Assembly (NCBI RefSeq): GCF_030518195.1
Contig: NZ_JAULSC010000017.1
Span: 1 to 37,689, forward strand
DNA length: 37,689 nucleotides
From: Nocardioides cremeus
Lineage (GTDB): Bacteria; Actinomycetota; Actinomycetes; Propionibacteriales; Nocardioidaceae
Reading direction: 5' to 3'
The notes below the pieces were generated by a model. That model made no database searches. It was not told the origin of the DNA and was given only the letters and a program-made list of their open reading frames with translations. Positions 30,556-37,689 of this stretch are shown piece after piece. Numbering within the stretch: position 1 is the first letter of the stretch; each line of letters starts with the position of its first letter. Position numbers and translations under genes: made by a program.

Positions 30556-31935
30556 CCCCGCGACCAGGCCGAGAGCGACCGCACCGGCGGCGCAGGTCAT
30601 CGCGAGCGCTGCCGGAAGCCGCCGCGTGGTGGTGCTGTCCTCGTCCTCGTCCTGGTCCGTCGTGGCCAGGCAGGTCGCCAGCCAGCGCAGGTAGTAGGCC
30701 AGGCTCAGCACCGTGTTGGCTGCGACCAGCACGGCCAGCCACGCCAGCCCGGCCTCCCAGGTGACCGCGATGGTGGCGACCTTGGCCACGAAGACCGCGG
30801 TGGGCGGGGTGCCCACCAGGCCGAGCAGCGCCACGCCGAGCGCGACGACCAGCCCGGGCCGGCGCCGCGCGACGCCACGCCACTGGTCCACGCGCACGCG
30901 CTCGGGCTCGGCGCGCAGCACGGCGAAGCAGGCCAGGTTGGTCACGGCGTAGCCGGCGAGGAAGAGCAGCACCGCCGGCCGGGCCCGCTCGACGCTGGGC
31001 ACGGCGGCCACCACGGCGAGCAGGTAGCCGACCTGGCTGATGGTCGACCAGCCCAGCAGCCGGCGCACGTCGCCCTGGGTGAGCGCCGCCAGGTTCCCTG
31101 CGGTCATGCCCAGCGCGGCCAGGGCGGCCACCAGCAGCGGCCACACGTCCTGGCGGGGCAGCGCCTCGAGCAGCCGCATCACCGCCACCACCGCCCCCAG
31201 CTTGGGCACCGTGGTCAGGAAGGCGGCGCTGGTGACCCACGAGCCCTGCACCGCGTCGGGCACCCAGAAGTGCGCCGGCACCGCCCCGGCCTTGAACAGC
31301 AGCCCGAAGACGACCAGCACCACTCCGGCGGCCCCGGCGGCGGCCGGCGCGTCGCGCACCCCGGCGCCCAGGTCGGCGTACGCCGTGGTGCCCGCGAGGC
31401 CGAAGAGGACGCCGGCCCCCAGCATCAGCACGATGCCCGAGAGCGCACCGACCAGGTAGGTCTTGAGCGCGGCCTCGGGGGCGGTGGCGGCCGCGGACAG
31501 CCCGATCAGCCCGTAGAGGGGGATGCTGGCCAGCAGGAAGCCGACCACGAGCACGGCGAGGTCGGTGGCCCCGCCCACCACCAGCACGCCGTCGGCACCG
31601 AGCAGGAGCAGGACGTAGACCTCGCTCTCGCGGGGGTGACCGGCCACCTCGTCGCCGGCCAGCGCCAGCAGCACGAGCAGCGCGCCGCCGACCACGAGCC
31701 GCAGCAGCCCGGTCGTCTCGTCGACCGCGAACGTGCCCGAGAACGCCGTGGTCGGGTCGGACAGCAGGCCATGGACCGCGGCGGCGAGGAAGACCAGCAC
31801 CGTCAGCGCGGCCACCGCCCGGACGCGGCGCTGGCGCAGCCGCGGGGTCCACGACCCCAGCAGCAGGCAGCCGACCGCCCCGAGCAGGAGCACCAGCTCG
31901 GGCAGCAGCGCCAGGACGCTCGTCGTCATGCTCAC
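30535..31935 (-). CDS. nuoN: NuoN-like subunit of a divergent complex I
   Basis: The 466-residue protein has about 14 membrane helices and the antiporter-like fold of NuoN. The lysine helix is kept (APEAALKTYLVGALSGIVLM), as are the central FKAGAVPAHFWVPDAVQGSW and the TVPKLGAVVAVMRLLEALP segments. The conserved TM5 glutamate, in LGxELxSLP of typical NuoN, is replaced: the segment reads VVGFLLASIPLYGLIG. In complex I this glutamate takes part in proton transfer. It is the last gene of the operon; the start is GTG 31935 or the ATG two codons on, 26 bases after nuoM. Confidence 0.92.
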   Translation of the reverse strand: MSMTTSVLALLPELVLLLGAVGCLLLGSWTPRLRQRRVRAVAALTVLVFLAAAVHGLLSDPTTAFSGTFAVDETTGLLRLVVGGALLVLLALAGDEVAGHPRESEVYVLLLLGADGVLVVGGATDLAVLVVGFLLASIPLYGLIGLSAAATAPEAALKTYLVGALSGIVLMLGAGVLFGLAGTTAYADLGAGVRDAPAAAGAAGVVLVVFGLLFKAGAVPAHFWVPDAVQGSWVTSAAFLTTVPKLGAVVAVMRLLEALPRQDVWPLLVAALAALGMTAGNLAALTQGDVRRLLGWSTISQVGYLLAVVAAVPSVERARPAVLLFLAGYAVTNLACFAVLRAEPERVRVDQWRGVARRRPGLVVALGVALLGLVGTPPTAVFVAKVATIAVTWEAGLAWLAVLVAANTVLSLAYYLRWLATCLATTDQDEDEDSTTTRRLPAALAMTCAAGAVALGLVAGPVLALG

Positions 31936-31961
31936 GCCGTCACCTCACCGTCTCCTCGTCG

Positions 31962-33455
31962 TCACCGGGACACCAGCGCGGCCGCCGCGGCCGCCGCGGG
32001 CTCGAGGAGGTCGAGCAGCGGACGCGGCGCCAGTCCGATCGCCACCGCCAGGACGAGCAGCACGGCGATCGGCGCCCACTCGCGGGCCCGGACGTCGGCG
32101 AAGCCCTCGGCGAGCCCGCTCACGGGGCCGGTGAGCAGCTGCTGGACCGCGCGCAGCAGCACCGCCGTCATCAGCAGGATGCCCAGCAGGGCCACCGCGC
32201 TCCAGGGCACCACCGCGACGGCGCCGGCGAAGACCTGCAGCTCGGCGACGAAGCCGGAGAGCCCCGGCAGGCCCAGCGAGCCCAGGGCCGCCAGCACCAG
32301 GAGGGCGGCGAAGCGGGGAGCGCGCGCGGCGAGCCCGCCGTACGCCGCCAGGTCGTAGCTCTCGCGGCGGGTCCAGAGCACCCCGGCCAATAGGAACAGC
32401 GCGCTGGTCAGCAGGCCGTGGCTGACCATCTGGGTCGCCGCGCCGGTGACCGCGGTGGCCCGGGCCCCGTCGTCGGCGGGGCCCTCGCCCAGCATCCCGG
32501 CCGCACCGACCGCCAGCACGACGTAGCCCATGTGGTTGACCGAGGTGTAGGCGACCATCCGCTTCAGGTCGCTCTGCGCCAGCGCCACCAGCGCGCCCCA
32601 CAGCACCGAGACGACGCCGACGGCCACGAGCACCGGTGCCCAGGCGCGCCAGGCCTCGGGCAGCATCGGCATCGCGATCCGCACGAACCCGTAGGTGCCG
32701 AGCTTGAGCATCACGCCGGCCAGCACGGCCGACCCGATCGCCGGCGCGTCGGTGTGCGCGGGCGGCAGCCAGGTGTGGAACGGCACGGTCGGGGTCTTGA
32801 CGGCCAGCCCGAGCAGCACCGCGCCGAGCACCAGCACCCCGGTGGCGCCGCTGCCCTGCAGCGGCGGGTCGGCCGCCAGCGCGACCATGTCGAAGGTGCG
32901 TGGCTCGGAGGCGACGTAGAGGCCGATGAAGCCGAGCAGCAGCGCCAGGGAACCCAGGAAGGTGTAGAGGAAGAACTGCAGCGCCGAGCGCGCCCGGTCG
33001 CCGTGGCCCCAGCCGTGGATGGAGAAGTACATGCCCACGATGGACAGGTCGAAGAAGAGGAAGAAGACGATCAGGTCGGCGGCGGCGAAGACCCCCAGGC
33101 AGGTGGTCTCGAGGGCCAGGAACAGGGCCGCCTGCAGGCGGGGGCGCTGCTCGTCGCCGAGCGCGTAGACCGCGCACGCGGCGAACACGACGGTGGTCAT
33201 CAGGACCAGTGCCAGCGAGAGCCCGTCGAGCCCGACGTGGTAGCTCGCTCCCAGGCCGGGGATCCACTGCACCTGCTGCTCGAAGGCCAGGGCGCCCGGC
33301 CCGGGGTCCTCGAAGCGGGCCCACAGCACCGCGGCCAGCACCACCTCGAGGGTCGTCACGCCCACGAAGGCCCACCGGGCCCACCGGTCGGGGACGGCCG
33401 GGACCAGCAGCGCGGCCGCGGCGAGCAGGGGCAGGAGCACCAGGACGGAGAGCAC
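31962..33455 (-). CDS. nuoM: NuoM-like subunit of a divergent complex I
   Basis: The 497-residue antiporter-like subunit has about 14 membrane helices. Typical segments are GVLLGLAVKTPTVPFHTWLP, AHTDAPAIGSAVLAGVMLKL and LGTYGFVRIAMPM, and SVNHMGYVVLAVGAAGM, so the discontinuous helix and its lysine are present. The TM5 motif reads FFLFFDLSIVGMYFSIHGWG, where ordinary NuoM has Glu and, a few residues on, Pro; here Asp and Gly. Asp could still carry a proton. The GTG start lies 3 bases after the nuoL stop. Confidence 0.94.
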   Translation of the reverse strand: MLSVLVLLPLLAAAALLVPAVPDRWARWAFVGVTTLEVVLAAVLWARFEDPGPGALAFEQQVQWIPGLGASYHVGLDGLSLALVLMTTVVFAACAVYALGDEQRPRLQAALFLALETTCLGVFAAADLIVFFLFFDLSIVGMYFSIHGWGHGDRARSALQFFLYTFLGSLALLLGFIGLYVASEPRTFDMVALAADPPLQGSGATGVLVLGAVLLGLAVKTPTVPFHTWLPPAHTDAPAIGSAVLAGVMLKLGTYGFVRIAMPMLPEAWRAWAPVLVAVGVVSVLWGALVALAQSDLKRMVAYTSVNHMGYVVLAVGAAGMLGEGPADDGARATAVTGAATQMVSHGLLTSALFLLAGVLWTRRESYDLAAYGGLAARAPRFAALLVLAALGSLGLPGLSGFVAELQVFAGAVAVVPWSAVALLGILLMTAVLLRAVQQLLTGPVSGLAEGFADVRAREWAPIAVLLVLAVAIGLAPRPLLDLLEPAAAAAAALVSR

Positions 33456-33458
33456 GCT

Positions 33459-35318
33459 CTACCTCAGACTTCCGACGAGGACGACCAGGGACACGACGAC
33501 GAGCACGAGCAGCAGCAGGGCGACCTGCTGCAGGTAGTAGTGGTGCAGCTGGCCGCTCGCCGAGCTGCGGCGCACCGCGCGCCCGCCGCGGGCCAGCGCG
33601 CCGGCCACGCCGTGGACCGCGCCGTGGGTGCCGGCGTCGGCGCGCGCGGACACCCCGGCGAGACGCGTCGCCGCCCCCGCGGCACCGGTCACGGCACGGG
33701 CGAGCACCCGGTCGTCGACCCGGGCGGCCGCCTCGGCGAGGCGCACGGTCGGTCGCACCACCGTGAGGTGCACCGCGGTCTCCAGGCGCAGCCAGTCGTG
33801 CAGCCACGCGCGCAGCGGCCGCAGCGGCGCGGGTGCCTCACGGCCCCGTCCGACCAGCCACGCGGTGGCGCCGGCCACCGCGAGCACGAGCACCGACGAA
33901 CCGACCAGCTCGGGCCACGTCGGCTCGGCGGGCACCCGGCCGGGGAGCCGCTCGAGCAACGCCGGCAGGGCCAGCACACCGAAGAGCACCGCCCCGAGCG
34001 CGAGCGGGACCAGCGCCACCGGGACGCGGCGCGGCACCCGCCCCGCCTGCTCGGCCGGTCGGGCAGGGACAGGACGCGCGAGGTGCACCAGCGCGAGCAC
34101 CGCGTAGCCCGCCGCGAGCGCGGTGGCCACCAGGGCGGCGGCGTACAGCGCAGCCGACTCGGCGTGGGTGGCGGCCAGCACGGCGTCCTTGGTGCCCCAC
34201 AGCGAGAGGGGCGGCAGTCCGGCGAGCGCGAGCAGTGCGGCCACGGCCAGGACGCCGAGGGTCGGCCAGCGTCGGGCAGCGCCGGTGAGCACGTCGAGCC
34301 GCTTGCTGCCCAGCGCCTCGAGCCAGGCACCGGCCGCCAGGAACAGCAGCGCCTTGACCGCGGCGTGGGCGACCAGGTGGGCGGTGCCGGCCGCGGTCGC
34401 ACCGACGCCCGCGGCGAGCACGACGAAGCCGAGCTGGGCGCTGGTGGAGGCCGCCAGCAGGAGCTTGAGGTCGGTCTGGGTGAGGGCCACCGCCCCGAGG
34501 ACCACGGCGGTGGCGACGCCGAGCCAGGCGGTGGTCGGCGCGGCCCAGCCGGTGGCCTCGAGCAGCGGCGACAGCCGCACCAGCAGGTAGCCGCCGAGGG
34601 CCACCATGGCCGCGGAGTGCAGCAGCGCCGAGACGGGGCTCGGCCCGTCCATGGCACGGGCCAGCCAGAAGGAGAACGGCAGCTGGGCCGCCTTGCCGAG
34701 CGCAGCCACCAGCACCCCGGCGGCGGCGACGTCGCGCCACCCGCCCTCGATGCCGGCCAGCGCGTCGAGCGAGAGGTCGGTGCCGCCGGCCAGGGCGGCC
34801 GCCGTCGCCAGGTAGAGACCCAGGTCGGCGGCGCGGGTGGTGAGGAAGGCGGTGGCCCCCGAGGCCACCCGACCGGGGTCGGCGTAGCGGTAGCCGATCA
34901 GTGCGTACGACGCCGCGCCCATCAGCTCCCAGCCCACCAGCAGCCCCGGCAGGCTGGTGGCCAGGACGGTCAGCGCCGCCGCCGCGGTGAAGAGCAGCAT
35001 CAGCCCGGTGAAGCGCGGCTCCCGGGTCTCGGCCACGCCCCCGGCCACGACCAGCACCAGCGTGGCGACGACCAGGACGGTGGGCAGCAGCACCTCGGCC
35101 GGACCACTCGTGGTCAGCCCCCACCGGGAGCCGGCGACGAACGGCACGGACACCTCGGCTCCGGCGACGACCGCGGGCACCGATGCCGTCGCCGCGGCGG
35201 CGAGGGTGGCCACTCCGGCGGCCGCCGACCACCGGGACGGGCCGGCCAGCACCAGCACCGCCCCGACGACCGCGGGCACCGCGACGAGGAGGACGAGCAG
35301 CAGGTCGGGGGCGCTCAC
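33459..35318 (-). CDS. nuoL: NuoL-like subunit of a divergent complex I
   Basis: The 619-residue antiporter-like subunit carries the family segments SLPGLLVGWELMGAASYALI with the TM5 glutamate kept, GKAAQLPFSFWLARAMDGPS, PVSALLHSAAMVALGGYLLV and HLVAHAAVKALLFLAAGAWL. The C-terminal part, which in NuoL forms the long lateral helix, runs from about residue 490 (LRAWLHDWLRLETAVHLTVV) to a final membrane helix. The GTG at 35316-35318 is chosen because it overlaps the nuoK stop as GTGA. It is expected to be the distal proton-pumping subunit of the membrane arm. Confidence 0.94.
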   Translation of the reverse strand: MSAPDLLLVLLVAVPAVVGAVLVLAGPSRWSAAAGVATLAAAATASVPAVVAGAEVSVPFVAGSRWGLTTSGPAEVLLPTVLVVATLVLVVAGGVAETREPRFTGLMLLFTAAAALTVLATSLPGLLVGWELMGAASYALIGYRYADPGRVASGATAFLTTRAADLGLYLATAAALAGGTDLSLDALAGIEGGWRDVAAAGVLVAALGKAAQLPFSFWLARAMDGPSPVSALLHSAAMVALGGYLLVRLSPLLEATGWAAPTTAWLGVATAVVLGAVALTQTDLKLLLAASTSAQLGFVVLAAGVGATAAGTAHLVAHAAVKALLFLAAGAWLEALGSKRLDVLTGAARRWPTLGVLAVAALLALAGLPPLSLWGTKDAVLAATHAESAALYAAALVATALAAGYAVLALVHLARPVPARPAEQAGRVPRRVPVALVPLALGAVLFGVLALPALLERLPGRVPAEPTWPELVGSSVLVLAVAGATAWLVGRGREAPAPLRPLRAWLHDWLRLETAVHLTVVRPTVRLAEAAARVDDRVLARAVTGAAGAATRLAGVSARADAGTHGAVHGVAGALARGGRAVRRSSASGQLHHYYLQQVALLLLVLVVVSLVVLVGSLR

Positions 35319-35617
35319 TCGTGCAGCTCCGTGGCCATGTCGGTCATGTCGGAGCCGGCACGCCGGTGCAGCAGGGTGGCGACCGCGAAGCCGGTGGCCA
35401 TCTCGACGGTCATCGCCGCCAGCACCACCAGCAGGAGGACCTGGCCCGAGGGATCGGGGGAGAGGAACCACCAGAAGCCGCCGAGCGCGAGGAGCACGCC
35501 GGCGATCATCAGCTCCAGGCCCATCATCACCATCACCACGACCTGCTGCGAGAGGGCGCCGTAGAGGCCCACGGCCAGCAGGGCCGAGGCGACGAGCAGG
35601 ACGGTCTCGAGGGTCAT
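35315..35617 (-). CDS. nuoK: NuoK-like subunit of a divergent complex I
   Basis: The 100-residue protein has three membrane helices and the usual NuoK length. The two functional glutamates are seen in MVMMGLELMIAGVLLALGGF and VLAAMTVEMATGFAVATLLH. The C-terminal tail (RAGSDMTDMATELHE) is acidic. The ATG overlaps the nuoJ stop as ATGA and the stop overlaps the nuoL start as GTGA, so it is coupled on both sides. Confidence 0.95.
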   Translation of the reverse strand: MTLETVLLVASALLAVGLYGALSQQVVVMVMMGLELMIAGVLLALGGFWWFLSPDPSGQVLLLVVLAAMTVEMATGFAVATLLHRRAGSDMTDMATELHE

Positions 35618-36222
35618 CGGCGCTCCTCGCGGCGCTCGAGGGCGGGCGGGTCGAGCGCGGGCTGGTCGAGGTCGTCGCCCATCCGGTCGTAGCGGGTGCG
35701 CGAGGACGACAGCAGCACGCCCACGACGATCGTGGCGACCATGACCGGGCCGACGACCATCATCACCAGCATGTGGCTCTCCATGATCGCGGTGCCCAGC
35801 GCCTCGGTGACGTCGGGCGAGGGCGAGCCCCGGCGCTCGGGCCACGGCACCAGGACCGCGCCGCTGCCCAGGGCCACGAAGGTCACCACCGCGACCCCGA
35901 TGGCGGCACGGTGCGAGTGCACCATGCTCATCGGCATCAGCGCCGGGTTCATCCCCATGAACATGACCATGTAGACGGCCATCACGGCCATCTCCATCAC
36001 CATCATCAGCACCACGACCACCCCGAGGTAGGACTGCTGCATCAGCAGCAGCGCGCCGCCGGTGGCCACGAACGAGGCCGCCAACGCGTACGTCGCCCGC
36101 GCCATCGAGTCGACCACGAAGACCAGCACGCCCATCGCCACCGCCACCAGCGCGCAGGCCCAGAAGGCGACATCGACCAGACCCATCGTGCTCACCGTGC
36201 TCACCGTGCTCACCGTGCTCAC
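35614..36222 (-). CDS. nuoJ: NuoJ-like subunit of a divergent complex I
   Basis: The 202-residue protein has five membrane helices (VAFWACALVAVAMGVLVFVV, YALAASFVATGGALLLM, YLGVVVVLMMVMEMAVMAVY, and two later ones) and a charged tail ending LERREERR. The third helix, normally the conserved pi-bulge helix with Y-x-G-A, reads YLGVVVVLMMVMEMAVMAVY, and the loop after it is unusually Met-rich. The start is ambiguous: GTG 36222 overlaps the nuoH stop as GTGA and gives VSTVSTVSTVSTMGLVD, while ATG 36186 would give the plain MGLVD start. Coupling in the rest of the operon favours the former. Confidence 0.88.
   Translation of the reverse strand: MSTVSTVSTVSTMGLVDVAFWACALVAVAMGVLVFVVDSMARATYALAASFVATGGALLLMQQSYLGVVVVLMMVMEMAVMAVYMVMFMGMNPALMPMSMVHSHRAAIGVAVVTFVALGSGAVLVPWPERRGSPSPDVTEALGTAIMESHMLVMMVVGPVMVATIVVGVLLSSSRTRYDRMGDDLDQPALDPPALERREERR
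36187..36222. repeat. Four tandem 9-bp repeats at the start of nuoJ
   Basis: CGTGCTCAC is repeated four times without mismatch. On the minus strand each unit is GTGAGCACG and encodes Val-Ser-Thr, so each provides a GTG in the nuoJ frame. The outermost one also overlaps the nuoH stop codon. Copy number could change by slippage without breaking the frame. Confidence 0.93.
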
Positions 36223-37139
36223 CGCCCCGCCACGACGACGATGCCGACGACGAGGTCCTGCAGCACCACCAGCGGCAGCAGCACCGTCCACAGCGGCTCC
36301 ACCAGCCGGTGCACCCGCAGGGCGGGCAGCCGGCCGGCCACCCAGGCCAGCGCCGCGGTGAGCAGCAGCGCCTTGAGGAGCACCCAGACCGCCCCGGGCA
36401 GCCACGGTCCCGACGCGCCACCCAGGAAGAGCGGCACCGCCACCGCGGCACCCGCACCGAGCAGTGCGTAGCGCGCCGCGCGCACCACCAGCGCGTCCGG
36501 CCCCGACAGCTCGGCCAGCACCCCCTCGGCGCTCTCGCGCCCGGCCGGTGCGGCGAGCGGGCCGAGCACCGAGAAGCCGAGCACCCCCAGCAGGTAGGCG
36601 ACGAAGGCGACCGGCATCCACGCGGCGTACCAGAGCGAGCCCTGGGCGCCGGCGACCACCGCGAGGTCGAGGCTGCCGGCGGCCAGGGCCGGGGCGACCA
36701 GCGCGAACATCAGCGGCAGCTCGTAGGCGAGTGCGAGCGCCAGGAAGCGGTAGCCGCCGACGAGGCCGACCACGGAGTTGGCGCCCCAGCCCACCAGCCA
36801 GACGAAGGCCCACACGAGGATGTCGAGGGTGTTGGCCCACACCACGCCGAGCGAGCCGGTCAGCAGCGCGGCGTCCTCGAGCGGCACGAGCGCCACCAGC
36901 AGCACGGCCACGGGCAGCAGCGACCAGCCGGCGAGGCGCCAGAGCAGCCGGTCGGCCGAGATCGTGTCGCGCCTGCGCTGGCGCAGCAGCCGGGCCATCT
37001 CGCGGGGAGCGTGCAGCACGGCGTCGCCGCCGCTGCGACCGGTCGCGACGGCGTACGACGCGCTGGCCGTCCAGGCGAGCACGAAGGTCAGCAGCAGGAC
37101 CCCGGCGGCGCCGGTGGTCGCCTCGAGCGCCTCAGCCAC
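36219..37139 (-). CDS. nuoH: NuoH-like subunit of a divergent complex I
   Basis: The 306-residue membrane protein has about eight helices. The central GWGANSVVGLVGGYRFLALA followed by LAYELPLMF matches the GWxSNSKYxxxGxxRxxAQxxSYE region of NuoH. Two quinone-site regions are changed: the N-terminal loop with RxGPNRVGP is not recognisable, and the acidic PFDLxEAExELV loop reads APAGRESAEGVLAELSGPDA. The length is well under the 400 or more usual for actinobacterial NuoH. GTG 37139 has GGAG at 7 bases and overlaps the previous gene by 8 bases. No nuoI lies between it and nuoJ. Confidence 0.88.
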   Translation of the reverse strand: MAEALEATTGAAGVLLLTFVLAWTASASYAVATGRSGGDAVLHAPREMARLLRQRRRDTISADRLLWRLAGWSLLPVAVLLVALVPLEDAALLTGSLGVVWANTLDILVWAFVWLVGWGANSVVGLVGGYRFLALALAYELPLMFALVAPALAAGSLDLAVVAGAQGSLWYAAWMPVAFVAYLLGVLGFSVLGPLAAPAGRESAEGVLAELSGPDALVVRAARYALLGAGAAVAVPLFLGGASGPWLPGAVWVLLKALLLTAALAWVAGRLPALRVHRLVEPLWTVLLPLVVLQDLVVGIVVVAGR

Positions 37140-37689
37140 GACCTGCTCCTGCGGCTGACGGCTCGAGCAGCGGTGCGTGGGCGGCGACCAGCAGGCGCAC
37201 GTCACCCAGGTCGTGGCCCTCGAGCAGGGACGCCAGCGCCGCGTCGTCGAGCCGGTGCGTCGAGGCGTCGATGCGCTCGTCGAGCAGCCGCCCGAGGACG
37301 TCGGTCACGGAGTGCGGCAGCACGTGGTGCCGGGCCAGGCGGGCCAGGCGGGCACGCACCCGGCCGCCCCCACCGTCGAGCTCGGGCCCAGGGTGCTGGT
37401 CGCGCACCATCCGCGCACGCGCGGCCCAGACGTCGTCGCCGACCAGGGACAGCACGCGGGCCACGGCGTCCCAGGCCGCGACGGCGGCCGGCACGTGGGT
37501 GGGGCTCGCCGGGCGCTGCACCTCGACGTGCGCCACGACGTCGCCGTGCAGCCGGGTGTGCAGCTCGAGACCGCCGGGCCAGTGGTCGAGCAGGGGGCCG
37601 AGCGGGTGCACCAGGACGTCCATCTCCAGCCCGTCGCGGTCGTCGTCGCCCTCGGCGAGCGGGATGCCTCCCGGTGCCATCTCCATGTC
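37132..37689 (-). CDS. Partial gene upstream of nuoH, divergent peripheral-arm subunit or unknown
   Basis: The frame is open to the right edge of the window, so the start is probably outside; ATGs at 37686 and 37680 exist but look internal. The 185 visible residues include DRDGLEMDVLVHPLGPLLDH, then WPGGLELHTRLHGDVVAHVE, which has a faint likeness to the N-terminal domain of NuoD (a beta strand pair with L-x-G-x-V-V), and a helical remainder with HVLPHSVTDVLGRLLDERID. No iron-sulphur or NADH motif is seen. Its place immediately before nuoH and the 8-base overlap make it part of the same operon. The identity as NuoD- or NuoB-related is a guess. Confidence 0.6.
   Translation of the reverse strand, partial: DMEMAPGGIPLAEGDDDRDGLEMDVLVHPLGPLLDHWPGGLELHTRLHGDVVAHVEVQRPASPTHVPAAVAAWDAVARVLSLVGDDVWAARARMVRDQHPGPELDGGGGRVRARLARLARHHVLPHSVTDVLGRLLDERIDASTHRLDDAALASLLEGHDLGDVRLLVAAHAPLLEPSAAGAGRG

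Noticed and set aside
32418..35564. Open frame of over 1000 codons on the plus strand, antisense to nuoM/nuoL
   Set aside because: Composition is a shadow of membrane-protein codons (His, Gln, Gly, Arg); nuoL and nuoM on the other strand have all expected motifs.
36187..36222. Possible CRISPR or binding-site array
   Set aside because: The units are directly adjacent 9-mers without spacers and lie in coding sequence as Val-Ser-Thr codons.

Overview
The window reads as chromosome of a very GC-rich actinobacterium, most likely Nocardioides or a close relative in the Nocardioidaceae. The pointers are an actinobacterial initiator tRNA without encoded CCA, a DUF222/HNH '13E12-type' protein, an MshC-like (mycothiol-type) ligase, a Zur-type set of zinc-free ribosomal proteins, a SARP regulator, a second divergent nuo cluster, and frequent GTG starts with GTGA/ATGA stop-start overlaps. 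The genus is an inference; no rRNA is present.

Layout. 1-4.4 kb: end of a PEP-utilising (swivelling-domain) enzyme, a secreted protein of unknown function, a Rossmann-fold epimerase-like protein, tRNA-fMet with a long hairpin, a glycerophosphodiesterase with a damaged N-terminal catalytic motif, and a DUF222-HNH protein. 4.4-11.3 kb (minus strand): a small protein, a 1168-residue SARP/AAA regulator and two FAD-linked oxidases; 11-bp-phased CTCAAG repeats lie upstream of both oxidase genes and look like SARP operators. 11.4-13.8 kb (minus): a seven-gene operon behind a Zur box, rpmE2, a P-loop-less CobW/Mrf-like gene, rpmF, rpmJ, rpmB, rpmG and rpsN, all in cysteine-poor zinc-independent forms. 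13.9-21.8 kb: a CDP-glycerol glycerophosphotransferase-like gene with two followers, an MshC-like ligase, a VC0807-type membrane protein, an OmpR-type two-component system and a DUF3152 protein.

21.9-28.7 kb is an accessory, partly decayed island: two paralogous F510_1955-type beta-propeller proteins, a BlaI/CopY repressor, a ruined M56 (BlaR1-like) gene, an apolipoprotein N-acyltransferase, a DUF6153-like protein, a DUF305 lipoprotein and an ion channel. One operator dyad occurs three times. A divergent lnt/channel pair is present twice, and each copy has lost the opposite gene. DUF305 and F510_1955 genes often accompany copper-response genes, so a metal-stress role is plausible but unproven.

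28.8-37.7 kb: a Tat-exported PGRP-type amidase, then a convergent, tightly coupled nuo cluster (partial gene, H, J, K, L, M, N) without nuoI between H and J and with substitutions at conserved glutamates of NuoM and NuoN. It continues beyond the right edge. Most genes sit in coupled operons; the clearest terminators are hairpins between convergent genes.
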